Origin: Monocercomonoides exilis
Lineage: Eukaryota; Preaxostyla; Oxymonadida; Polymastigidae
Assembly (NCBI GenBank): GCA_001643675.2
Contig: LSRY02000001.1
Location: 124,001-188,000 of the forward strand
Length of the DNA: 64,000 bases
Direction: 5' to 3'
The position numbers were made by a program, and so were the translations under genes. Positions 22,656-33,833 of this stretch are shown here, in pieces. Numbering within the stretch: position 1 is the stretch's first letter; the number at the start of each line of letters is the position of its first letter. The notes beneath the pieces were generated by a model that did no database searches, was not told where the DNA came from, and saw nothing but the letters and a program-made list of their open reading frames with translations.

Positions 22656-22850
22656 TTATTTGAATAAATTATTTACAGAAATGGAATTGGATCTGACTTC
22701 TGTACTAAAGCTTAAAAATTTATCTAAAAATGAAAAAATATTATTGATTCTTCCTTGATCAGAATTACCTAAATTCATTGCTGAAAGTTCAAGATAACTA
22801 TTTTTTTTAATATTTGATTATAAATAAACAACAAACAATAATATTGTGTG

Positions 22851-22858
22851 AGTGCAAT
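22851..22858 (+). repeat. Left 8-bp target-site duplication AGTGCAAT
   Basis: AGTGCAAT directly abuts the left terminus TAGACCTG of the hAT-like element and is repeated exactly at 26289-26296. Confidence 0.85.
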
Positions 22859-22903
22859 TAGACCTGAGCGACACGACAAGCGAATTTTTGTTGCTGTCGG
22901 TCA

Positions 22904-22905
<2 letters not shown>

Positions 22906-22968
<63 letters not shown>
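22906..22968 (+). repeat. Poly(A) tract, 63 bp
   Basis: Uninterrupted A run directly after the left subterminal TGTCGGTCAC repeat of the hAT-like element. Length may be uncertain in the assembly. Confidence 0.9.
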
Positions 22969-22970
<2 letters not shown>

Positions 22971-23089
22971 ACAACACTTCCTCTGTTTAATAAATTAATA
23001 AATTCGTAGTGTTTTTTTAAATAATTAATTTTAAATTTTATTTTAGTTTTAATTGAATCGAACATTTGATCTGGAAATCCATTTTTTTA

Positions 23090-23255
23090 TTCATGGATTA
23101 ATGAAACAAAAATTTTTTGAAATTCATCGTTTATCATTTCAGTGCAAAAATGAATAGGACTAACACTAATATTTTCATGAACAATTTGAATTGCAATTTC
23201 AAGATAATTCATTCCATCCGAGCTTTTGAAAGTTCTATTTAAAATAGAGAAATTG
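23090..23255 (-). pseudogene. Short coding-like remnant, unrecognised
   Basis: On the minus strand about 52 codons are open and read like protein (SSDGMNYLEIAIQIVHENIS ... FCTEMINDEF). There is no start and a TAA ends it. It looks like an exon fragment of an armadillo-type or helical protein but I cannot name it. It lies inside the hAT-like element. Confidence 0.3.
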
Positions 23256-23384
23256 TGTGATTTTCTTGTATAAATTCATTCAAAAAAATATAGATTTCAT
23301 CTTGTCCATAAGAGTTAGAGGTTTGCTATCATTGTTGCATTTGAATTTATGATGACTGTATTTATTTCTGTTCTTTGCCTTTAT

Positions 23385-24760
23385 CAAAAAGTTATTGAAT
23401 GTTCTGAAAAATTGCGATGAGAGACAGCAAATAGTTGAAATTGGAGAATTGAAAGAAGTGATGAAGGAAATGTTTCGAAAAGGACTGGAATCGGTTCTCA
23501 CAAGAAAACAGTCAAGTGAAATCCACAGAATGATTGAAGAAAAGAAGTTATCATTGAACAATATAACAGTATTGTTTTTAAACGTTAGATGCTCCAAAAT
23601 GCTTATATTTTATGTATTCAATGCTTTAGCAACTCACCTTTTTCCATAATTTTTCAAAAGATAATAATAGATGAAAATTGGAAAGAAAAAGTGATCGAAA
23701 TGCTTCAAAAAATGTTTTGATACGCTGCCTTTTGCAAAAAGACAGGACTCAATCAGGATTGTTTTCTGCGTATGTGTTTTTTCTTTTGAAAGCAACAATG
23801 ATTTATGAGTGAAGAAAAGAGGAACAAAAAAACCTTGAAATAACTTTGATGGCTTTGAAAAATACTATCCGTAACAAGGTGTGATCATTTTCGTTTTCTT
23901 TTTGAAAACTTTTTTGTTTCTTATTCTTGAATATAAAGTTCCAGAAGAAATAAATTAAAAGTGACTGACAAAAATTATGCAATATTATCATGAACATCAC
24001 AATCTGATACGTCTTGAATCTCAATCAAATTGAAAATTTTTGAAAGACAGATTTGTCAGTGAAAAAACGTTGAAGATGCAATCGAAAATGAGCGACATTT
24101 TTCGAGGGAAGCAAGACGGGAATTTGAAGAGTTGAAAGGAAATGTGGATTTGAAGAATAAAGAAGAATAAAGAGGAGAAAAGTCGAAAGAAGAGTTTCTT
24201 TTTTGGGATGGCTTCATGAATCGTACTGCATCATTACCGATTGCAAAATTTGGAATGAAAAATCTATCTTTCTTATCGAGGTAATTGTTCATGTATTTCA
24301 ATCAATAAAGTGGAATTATGGGAGGATTTGCAACTGGTGCATTTATTTATTGAATACAATAGCAAAGAATATTGCTGTTAAAATAGAAGAATTGTTGAGA
24401 GATGGAGCAATTTATGCAGTATCGGAAGCGATTCAGGAGACAACGATGATTGACAAGATGGCATATGCGACCATGAATTTTTTTTATGAATGTTTCAAGA
24501 AAATGAAAATGAAAAGAGGATGATGAAGAGGAGTTTGATGAGAGGGATGAAGATAAGGATGAAGATAAGGATGAACTGAATAAAGGCGAAATAGAAGAAT
24601 CGAATAGTGAAAACTTGAAAATGAAGATGCTTGAAATGATGGAAGAAAAAGGATTCAAAGATTTCATCTCTGTCTTTCATGAAACGCTTCCTTTTTTTTG
24701 TGAATATTGCAATAATAGTATTTCATTTGATTTTTCAGATAAGTTCAAAAATGCGTGAGA
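23385..24760 (+). pseudogene. Decayed copy of the multicopy alpha-helical family
   Basis: Successive frames match the gene at 5621-6898 in order: LKNCDERQQIVEIGELKEVM and MIEEKKLSLNNITVLFL at 23400-23600; LLKATMIYE then EITLMALKNTIRN at 23770-23870; YHEHHNLIRLESQSN at about 23980; EDAIENERHFSREARREFEE at 24070-24130; KIEELLRDGAIYAVSEAIQE at 24376-24440; LKMKMLEMMEEKGFKDF at about 24618-24665. At least six frame changes and several stops separate them, so it cannot be translated. The whole copy is inside the hAT-like element. Confidence 0.75.
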
Positions 24761-25377
24761 AATCATTGAAACTGTATTTTTCTTTTAATAGAATATTTCT
24801 TTCTCTTTTCTCAATCATTGATCAAAATAAAAACAATGCAATAAAGCTTTTTTGAAATCCGTGATTTTCAAATTTCAAAAAATGAAGTGAAACCTTGTAT
24901 CGAATAAAAAATTGAAAATCATTTTGCATATTCCTCCTTCTTTCATAAGAAAACTTCTTAAAGAAATTTGTGGCTACAATATTTTAATAATGAAAATTCC
25001 AAATCCTTCAGGCTTTCTTTCATCGTTTCCAGATATTTCTCATTTATCCAAGGATTTAATATTTCCATGTTTTTGCAAAATACCTTCTAAAAACAATTGT
25101 TTTGCTCTTTTTAGGCATTTTTGTCGATTATCTGAAAATAACTGTATTTTCAAAAAATATGAGGATGGTGAGAAAAAAAGAAATAAGACTTGCATTGGAA
25201 AATGGTTTTGAATAAGAAGAAAAAGTCGAAGCTCTCGTGAAACATTCAACAGAAAAAAACAATTCTGGAGAGTCGAATGATAGTTCTGTTAAAATATCAA
25301 CTTACCAGCAATAATAAAAAATTCAATCATCATACCCCTGATAAATATTGATAGATTATTATTTTATCAATTTCATA

Positions 25378-25550
25378 AGATGATCCACATGTATATGTAG
25401 AAATTCAGCAATTACTGTTCCACTCGCAAGATAAACTTGTCCGGCTTGTTGTCTTTGAGTAAAAAGGATTAATTCATCTGACAGAGCTACTGAATTTTCT
25501 GTTCTCATCATCAAATATTCAAATACTTCTCATTAAGGCATTTAAATGCA
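25378..25550 (-). pseudogene. Short coding-like remnant, unrecognised
   Basis: A minus-strand stretch of about 56 codons reads EVFEYLMMRTENSVALSDEL, then FTQRQQAGQVYLASGTVIAE, and ends in TAA. Composition is protein-like, unlike the AT-rich surroundings. No family recognised; inside the hAT-like element. Confidence 0.3.
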
Positions 25551-26288
25551 TTGAAACTTCGATTTTTATAAAAAACCAAGTATATCAATTATTTTGTGAA
25601 AAATAGTGATGAGCACTTAAATTCTTCGACGCATTTTTCCGCATAAACAAAATTGTTTTATTTTTCCAAGTGATAAATACACACTCCTTGTTAATTAAAA
25701 AATGAGTAAAACAAGCAAAAAAATAAGAAGTCATGATATCAACAAATATGAACATTTTCAAACGGTAATTAAACAAAACAGTCTTTGAATGTACATACTT
25801 CAGATCCTTTTTTAATTTGTCTTTGTTTCTTTCACTGAAAAATGAAAGTTCAATAAATATAAAAAGAAAAGTTATGGCAATAACTTTCTAAAAAGTGAAA
25901 TCAGTAATATTTCAAAAGCAAAGAATGTTATTTTTATGTTCTGTTTCATTTTCCAACTCATTTATTTCATTGACAAAATTATAATCCAGTGACAGAAGTG
26001 GCTTCCAGTGGCTTTTTAAATTCCTTTGTTCACTGATCTTGTCACAAAACCATTTTTCTCTTTATTCGTATTTTGAAATTTTTTTGATAGACCTTTCGAA
26101 AAAATGTATTTTTTTCTTTTTATAAAAGTTGCAATAATATGAAAAGAACGACATTGTTCAAAGTTTTCTTCTAAAGGAATCCAAAATATGAGATATGAAA
26201 ATTATTTATGGAACAGATCAGAAGAAAATGTCCTGTCGGTCACCTTTGTCACTAAGTGGCAAATTTTGCCACTTGTCGCACAGGTCTA

Positions 26289-26296
26289 AGTGCAAT
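26289..26296 (+). repeat. Right 8-bp target-site duplication AGTGCAAT
   Basis: Exact copy of 22851-22858, directly after the right terminus CAGGTCTA. Confidence 0.85.
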
Positions 26297-28161
26297 ATAT
26301 GCAACGAAATTTATAGTGCGTTTATTTACTGTTTCGCAAAAGAAAAATTCTAAATGAGAGCATTTGTTGTTGAATTATGCATATAAAATATTTCTATCTA
26401 TTTTCAATTTATAAAAATAATTCTTTATTGCAGTTGTATTTTATTAATTGTGAAATTAAATACAATAAATCTTATTTTGTAATTGTTCATTTGAGATGAA
26501 AATGTTGTGAATATGTTCAATTTTGACAGAACTATTATTTTCAAAATGTGTGACGTATTTTTCAACAAAAGATGAAATTCAAATTAAATTTTTGATTCTA
26601 TTAAATTGTTCTTATTTAAACGAATAGGGTTTTTCTGAGATAAAGTCAAATTATTTGGAAATGTTGAAGTTATATTTGAATGAAGAATTAAACAATTCAA
26701 TATTGTTTTATGAAAAAGTTGAAAATTCGAATGAATAAAATTTAAAATGTTTTATTTCTCACTTTATCAACAAAAAATTTAATAATGAAACGAAAATGAA
26801 AATTTTAATTGAACACTATGAAAAGAAGATAAATGAATTTGGAAGCAATGATAAAGCTAAAAAAAAACAACTTGAAATGAATGAATATGGAAAAAAATCA
26901 TTCACATGGGTGATTCTTTTTGAAAAGTCACAAATGTTTAATTTTCAAATGCTTCAAAAATTTCATATTTCACTCAAATTACTGTTTCAGCTCACAAATC
27001 TCCTCAAGAATGTGTTTAATAGCATTATCAAGTTATTGATTCCATTTTTGTGAAGTTTGATATTTGTTTTCAAAATATTTAGCAAAATATAAAATTTTTG
27101 ATTTATTTGTAAATTAAACATTTGTGACTTTTCAAAAAGAATTACCCACATCATACATTTTCATTGGAAAATTATACACTTTTTTTTTCCTTTTTTTTCT
27201 TTTTTTCATCAAAAATATGCTCAAAATACGTTCTTATTATTTTAAACAAAAATTTCACAAAACTTTTTGAAATAATTTCAATGACAACTGTAAACTGTTT
27301 CAAAAATGCGATTTATTTTGAAATCAAGAAAGAAAATGATGTTTAAAGTGAAACAAATTCTTTAGCTTTGTGCAGGAATTCGTGAAAGCCCGAATTTTCT
27401 TTCATGTTTAATTTTATTCTCATGAATCAATTCCATTTTAATAATTTTTCATTATGAGCATTGGATTAATAAATATTAACAATTAATATTTTTCATCTTT
27501 TGATGTTCGTGGAGTGATTTATCATATACAAAACTTTTGAAGTGGAAGTGCACAACGAAGTCCATTGTTTGCTCAAACTTTCATCTTTTCCACTATCTAC
27601 GTGAATTGGATAAATTCCATTTTCATTTATCCAGTTTTTTTCCATAACCTCTCAAAATTTTTTTTCTCCGATATTCTCTGCTCCACTCCATTTTTCAAGT
27701 GGATGCATCTAGATAGAAACCACCTCATATTCCTTTTGATCACATTTTTTTTTAATACTAGTGGCCTTTTGCAATTTTTTCTGATCCATTTTTATCTTTC
27801 TTTTAGCAAGTCATAAATATCAATAATTAAATCCATGGAATTAATGGAATAATTGGCATTTCAGCAATAACTCACAAAATAGTTTAATTATCTTTTTTTC
27901 GCTTTCTTTGATTATTTCATCGTTTTTGAATATCAGATAATTTCTTTTATCTTTTATCAAACGTTGTCGATGCTGAAGAATTTGATTTTTTTAATGAGAT
28001 GATTGTGTCCACTTTTGTTTTGAGAGGCGCTGAAGTTACGATTGTGACTTGGATGACTGTTTGGATTTTTATTTTTTATTTATTTTTTTTAAGGAGTTTT
28101 GTTTGCAGCAAATACGCCTGGAGTTCGTGAACTGAATCATTGAAGGAAATGATTGGAATTA
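26297..28161. other. AT-rich intergenic DNA with a small inverted repeat
   Basis: No gene that I can support. A short frame at 26796-27053 (MKILIEHYEKKINEFG) reads partly protein-like but has no family. The segment at about 26903-26965 is repeated inverted at about 27090-27156 (core TTCTTTTTGAAAAGTCACAA), giving a roughly 250-bp stem-loop that may be a small MITE. Confidence 0.35.
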
Positions 28162-28602
28162 CAGTTAAATCGGATATAATCACATCAGTTTTTGCAAAAC
28201 TTTTTGTGAACATGTTCGATTGTGATTAGATGCTATGTCGCATCACACAGAAAAAAAAAAAAATAAAGAAAGAAATTTTGGGTCAAATTTTCCATTTTTG
28301 TAAATTCTTCACAAATACACACTTTTCACTTGCGAAATCAAATTTCATCAATAATTTGCATCATACAGACTTTTTCAAACCCAATTTTGAAAAATTGATA
28401 TTTTGATATTTTTCATCAAAAAATCGATTTTTCAATGAAAAATGAACCCATAATAAAACAAAATGAGATTGTGTATATTTAGCCCTGTTATCATATTTGA
28501 TTGAAAATGAATGAAGCACAGACCAAAAATGTCGGTGAGTTGAAAAATGTGACTATTACCGAATGTGATTATATTTGAAGTGATTATTTCCAGTTTTTAC
28601 TG
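28162..28602. mobile_element. 441-bp MITE, Tc1/mariner-like, TA target site (copy 1)
   Basis: The left end is CAGTTAAATCGGATATAATC and the right end reversed is CAGTAAAAACTGGAAATAAT; both continue into ATAATCAC-x-TCA. TA dinucleotides flank it (28160-28161 and 28603-28604). No ORF. Sequence and length match the copies at 55762-56202 and 56675-57115. CAGT ends with TA duplication indicate the Tc1/mariner (pogo-like) group. Confidence 0.65.
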
Positions 28603-29056
28603 TATTTGCTATTATATCTCAAAAATTGTTCAAACAAGTATTACTCTTTATTTGTCTTCAACTTTCACTGATTTGTTTTTTATCTCCCTTTGCAATGAAA
28701 AAATGCATTATGTGTATGCTTTTTCGAAGAAAACAAATCTTCCAAAAATGAACTTATTATGCCACTGGCAAACATGATGTGATCCTAATGCCACAACAAA
28801 CAAAATACGATGGATAAAAAGCAAAATTTTGAATTGGCAATCCAATAGTTTTCTCTTCTAACTTTTTTTCTCCAATGATTTCTGAATGATGCATAAACTT
28901 AAAGAAGAAGAAGATAAATGGGAAATGAATGGGAAAAATAGACTGAATGCAATATAGAATGTCTTCTTCTTGTCTGTATCTCCATATATGGCATTTTTGC
29001 TTCTCTTCTTCTTCCACAGTTGCGAAAAGCCATAACCATCCATCTCAGTCATATTA
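28603..29056. other. Intergenic DNA left of the large palindrome
   Basis: Short frames only; nothing recognisable. The sequence becomes mirrored from 29057. Confidence 0.3.
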
Positions 29057-32000
29057 CAAAATTGAACAATCACGATTCTGTCAAGGAATATTAAGAGAAA
29101 GATGACATACCTCGTATCATTTGCGATGATATGAATCAAATGAATACACAACAACAATAACAACAATATCTTTTTTTTTCTCTTCGTTCTCTTCCTTTTC
29201 CACCTGTTCTTATTTGCTGCTTCTTTTCCCTTCACTTTTTCAATCTCATTCTATATTTGATTCAAAAAGTCGTGATTTTTGTCATTTATCTCTTTCAAAA
29301 TGAAGAAGTGTAAAGAATATGTGGAATAGTAGCAAAAACATGTTGTATTCAAATGAAACAATAAATAACAATGGAAATGATAAAGATAAGCAGATTCTAT
29401 TCCAAACACACAAAGCAAGAGAATCAAAAGAATACAAAACACAAAAAGATATAAGAGAGATTAAAATGGATATATCAATACAATTATCATCATCATCTTT
29501 TTCTTATTCTTTATCTTCTTTCACTCCATCACCATTCTTTATTTCATCTTCGTATTTTTTTGGAAATATATTAATCTAATGTTATATTCTTTTTAATATT
29601 CAGTATCAACATTCTAACATGATCAACTGTTTTTAAAGAATAATGTAGGACTATTTCAAAAAGGAAACAATAACACAAGTTCTCGATCTTGTTCACAATT
29701 TGATCTACTTGAATATTACAAAATATATACAAATTATATCCTAATATATTAATCGAGACTGATAACAGCCTCAACGATGAAAATAGTGCATGGCATTGCG
29801 CCAGAAAATGTAATATATAATAAAACTTGAAAATAAAAAAACAAAAGAAAAGATAACTAAATAAGGAAAAATTGAAAATATTGCTCATTTGGTGACAACA
29901 AACAAGCATATCAATAAAAATGCAAAATATCAGCTTAACTGGTTTAACTTATGAATAAAATCAAAATAGAAAAAACAATAAGCATGTAACTTTTCTTTGT
30001 CAATATGCATTAACAACAATTATTGGTTTCACTCCTCCATTTTTTAGTTGTTCCGAGACCTTTTCTTCCTGACAACAATAATCGCAATAATCACAACAAC
30101 TACCACAATCACCACAACCACAATAGGAACAACAATAGCAACTACAGTTCCCGCATTTGACTTCTTCTTTTCTGGTTCTGGCTCATCTTTCGGTTCTTTG
30201 TGCTTCAGGTATTTCTCATACACATCTTCAAGATTGTCACCTTCTTTTTTTGCTCCGACAATCCATCCTTTATTATCATCGTTGTAATCCTTCGCAAACC
30301 CAAATGCATCTTCTTGCTTGCTGTACTCATCAAAGTCCGGCGCAATAATACACAACGATGCAACCGATGAATCTTTCCCTTTGTTGTTGTTATCAAATTC
30401 AAGTTTGCCTTCACCTGGAAGTTTCAAATTAGAAACTATCTCCTTCATCTCAATGAAAATAGCTCCTGAATCTCCTTTTTCTGCTTCGCACGACTTGAAT
30501 GAACATTTCTTTTCTCTTCCCATTTCCACTTTTGAACCATTATCAGCCATCTTGATCATAATACCAGCAGACAATCCATTCGCTGATTTCACTTCATTCA
30601 TGGTCAATCCTTCTATTTTAACAGTCGAAGCTTTATCAGTGGCATCTCTAATGCTAATTACTGCTCCGTCTGTCATGCTCACTTTATTGATCTCAACTGT
30701 ATCAAATTTGACTGAAGAGGATTCGCTAATAACAAACAACGATTCTTGGAATTTCACTTCATTATCACCCTTGCATTCAACTCCACTCATTTCTAATTCT
30801 CCTGCTTTCACATTAACAAGATGGATTTTGGCAATTTCTTCATCATTACTGTGTGCAACTGACTCTGGTCTCACAAATTTGCACTTATTAATTGTCAGCG
30901 ATACTGAGTCAGTTTCCGCAACAATCAATGAGGATGCACCGGTATTTGATTCCTTAGGTGCATCCAATGACAACGGGAATTTGAAGGTAATTCCTCTGAA
31001 CTCAACTTTCTTTTTGCATGTGAATAGATCCTTTCCAATTTCGACCTTGCAATCAAGTGTAACTTCTGTTTCTGTTTCTTCTTCATTAGCTTTGGTTACA
31101 CCAACAATTCTAACTCCAGTCTCTTTATTAAACTCAACAGCATCAGCAGTTAGAACATTTTTAGCATCTGTTTCCTTGATTATTTTGATTGTAAATCCAG
31201 AAGCGCTTTTTATCTCTTCAAATAGTTCATATGCCTTGCTCAGATTTCCCATAGGATTCTCATATGTATTTCCATTTTCATCATTTCCATCTTTCTTCAC
31301 ATATACAATAGGAAGATCAAAATAATTTGAAGTGAAGTCAACATCACCATCTTCACTGTTGGCTGCAACAAACCAGTCATTTGTTCCTCGTTTATAATCT
31401 GTTGCAAAACTCGCTTTCATAGCTGCTGCAATTTCCTCATGAAGAGTAACTGGTACATTCAAATATAATGCCGTGTTCTTTTGGAATCTCCTTCTCCTGC
31501 TGCACAGCTAGTGAATTTTAAATTAGTTCCCGTTTCCGGCCATGACAATTGAGTTGCTTCTGTTATTCCTATCATCTTCAGATATATTGCTCCTGCTTTC
31601 CCTTTTGCACATGTGCAATTTTCAAATTTTGTTTCACCAGTATTTCCAATCGTGAAAGTGCTTTCAACATTTTCACTTTCAACGTATAATGCACCGCTTG
31701 TTGTATCTACTGTTGAAATGCATTCTGTGAATGTGCATTTATCCAATTTTATCACAACCTTGTTTGCACTTTTGACTTTCACCACTGCACTTTCTTTTGA
31801 TGTGATCTTCTTTAAATTCAATGATATCAATGTGACATCTGATGTTCCCTCAACCAAAAATGGTGTTGCTGAAAATGTGATGGCATCAGCATTGGTTTTG
31901 CTTTCTTCTGTGCAATCAACTGTGCTCATCGTCAATGAACCTGCACTCACTTTCACAAGATGAAATTTGACTTCCCCTGATGTTGGTCGCTTAAACTCAC

Positions 32001-33807
32001 AGTTCTCAATTGTTAGAGAAACCGAGCCATCAACAGCATGAATAAGAGCAAATAGGTCTTCATTTGCTTCATATCCATCTGTTATTTGTCCAGATGTTGT
32101 TGAGAAGTCAAACACCAAATTCTTGAATGTCACCATTTCTTTGCATGTGAACAGATCCGTTCCTTCAGTAGATGTGCAGTTGATCTCCACTTTAGTCTCA
32201 GCTTCGTTTTCAGCATCCTCTGCTTCCACCACTCCTTCTATCGTAATTCCTGTCTCTTTTGAGAATGTAATAGCTTCCCCTGTAACTGCTTGGCCAGATT
32301 CGTTTTTCATAATTTTAATGGAAAATTCTCCAGATCCTTTTGAATCTGCAAATAATTCATAAGCTTTTTTTATTGTTTTAAATGGTTTTGTTTTTGTTCC
32401 ATCTGCTGTGTCATCATTTCCTCCACTTTGAACATATGCTTCATGTGGATCAAAATATAATGTAGTAAAATCAATATCGATAGCACTTTCATTAGCTCCC
32501 TTAGCTGCAACAAACCAGTCATTTGTTCCTTTCACATAATTTTCGGCAAAGCTTTTCTTCATTGCTTTTGCAATGGCCTGTAAATTGCCACTATTCACGT
32601 CAAGATACAAACCCGTACTCTTTGATCCGGCTGTGCAATTAGTAAATATCAAATTAGTTCCTATCTTCGGCCATGACAACTGACTCTCATTTGAAATATT
32701 TGGCATCTTCAGATATATCCCACCTGATTTCCCATTGGCACATTCACATGATTTAAATGTTGTTGTTGCATTTGAAATTCGTGAACTTTCTGAAATATTA
32801 AATTTGCTTCCTGTTCCGTTGCTTTCAACATACAATGCTCCACTTGTAGCATTGTTTGCATTTTCTGTTGATTTGCAATTGGAAAATGTGCATCCATGGA
32901 CGTTCACTGTAATAGCTTCATTCTCTTTTCCCACAATCTTCACTACTGAACTTGCACTCGACTCTATGTTATTCAATGTTGATGCAATCAATGTAACTTT
33001 TGCTGCTCCCTCAATCAAAAACGGAGTGGCTGAAAATTTTGCAATATTGGTTTCATCCTTACAAGATACTGCCTCCATGTTGAATTCACCTGCTTCCACT
33101 TTCACTAGATGTATACTTGCAACACCTGTTTCCGGGCGTTCGAAATGACAAGTGCTAATTGTTAGTGTGGGTTGGTCATTCGAATTTTCTCCTGAATTTG
33201 CAACTGAACGAATAATAGCCAATGTGTTATCATCATTAGATGCAGTTCCAAGTGACATTGGATATATAAACTTCAGATGCTTGAAAGATACATCATTCTT
33301 ACAGATGAATATATCCTTGCTGGTATCACCATTTCCCTCAGCAGATGAACAATTTATTTCCAATAAATCAGGAATTGCATTGTCACTTTGTTTTCCTCGA
33401 AGCATTAATGGCTTATCTTTTTCAAATACATTCTCTCCTGCAACTAATGCAGAGTTGCTATCTACTGGCTTCAGAACTGTAATGATGTAAGAACTTGGAC
33501 TTGTATCATCAGTGAGCTTTGTTAATGCATCACTTATCTTTCCAACAGGGCTATCTTCTGTTCCTTCTCCACCATTTGCTCCACTTTTAACGAACACTTC
33601 TTTCACGTCACCATCTGCATATACTGAAAGCACAACTTGCAAAAATACTAATTTCAGAAACATTTTCAATTGATGTTCTTTTCTCAAAGCAATCAAAGAT
33701 CTACGGACACATTAATTGCACAATCATTATTGCTATTTATGGTCTATTACATACTTCGTATCTTTTGGTATTTTCGAGTAAACAAAGAATTATTGAACAA
33801 ATTTTTG
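29057..33807. repeat. Left arm of a 9.5-kb palindrome
   Basis: The 4,751-bp arm is the reverse complement of 33834-38585. Inside the coding part I found only one substitution and two one-base homopolymer differences; a third length difference lies in the 3' flank (seven A at about 29837 versus eight T at about 37800). Outer homology stops abruptly after CAAAATTG at 29057. The arms are separated by a 26-bp spacer (33808-33833). Confidence 0.9.
30044..33663 (-). CDS. Beta-helix single-TM surface protein, copy A, frameshifted
   Basis: ATG at 33663 gives a signal peptide (MFLKLVFLQVVLSVYADG). Three blocks follow, each starting with a variant of YVxxxGNDExxG...P...AYELF (about residues 20, 425 and 795), and each made of beta-helix rungs of the type FxNCTAGxxSGxxxYL or VTFKNLVFDF. 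The C terminus has one TM helix of Val/Ile (AIVVPIVVVVIVVVVV) and a short basic tail RKKRSRNN. This is the design of pectin-lyase-fold surface proteins in oxymonads. A T4 run at 31479-31482 (five in copy B) shifts the frame, so the first frame ends at 31459 and the rest, from 31462 down, is in another frame. The intact product would be about 1,206 aa. No introns. Confidence 0.75.
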
Positions 33808-33833
33808 TAAGTGCATTGACTGATAGAACTCTC
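33808..33833. other. 26-bp spacer at the palindrome centre; shared 5' region of two divergent genes
   Basis: The unique centre is TAAGTGCATTGACTGATAGA plus six bases. Both gene copies start about 145 bp away on either side, so identical promoter sequence drives them in opposite directions. Confidence 0.8.

Larger units (their letters stand above)
22859..26288. mobile_element. hAT-like DNA transposon, 3.43 kb, non-autonomous
   Basis: The left end reads TAGACCTGAGCGACACGACA and the right end, reversed, TAGACCTGTGCGACAAGTGG. Both are flanked by the same 8-bp duplication AGTGCAAT (22851-22858 and 26289-26296), the length made by hAT transposases. TGTCGGTCAC occurs just inside both ends (about 22894 and 26234) in the same orientation. 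I see no transposase ORF; the longest frames are under 110 codons. The interior holds a decayed copy of the helical host family (23385-24760) and two short coding-like minus-strand remnants, plus a 63-bp A run at 22906-22968. It may be a gene-capturing non-autonomous element, or an element with later insertions. Confidence 0.8.

Noticed and set aside
25040-25249. Minus-strand frame of 69 codons inside the hAT-like element as a transposase piece
   Set aside because: I see no hAT dimerisation or DDE motif in it; composition does not exceed chance.
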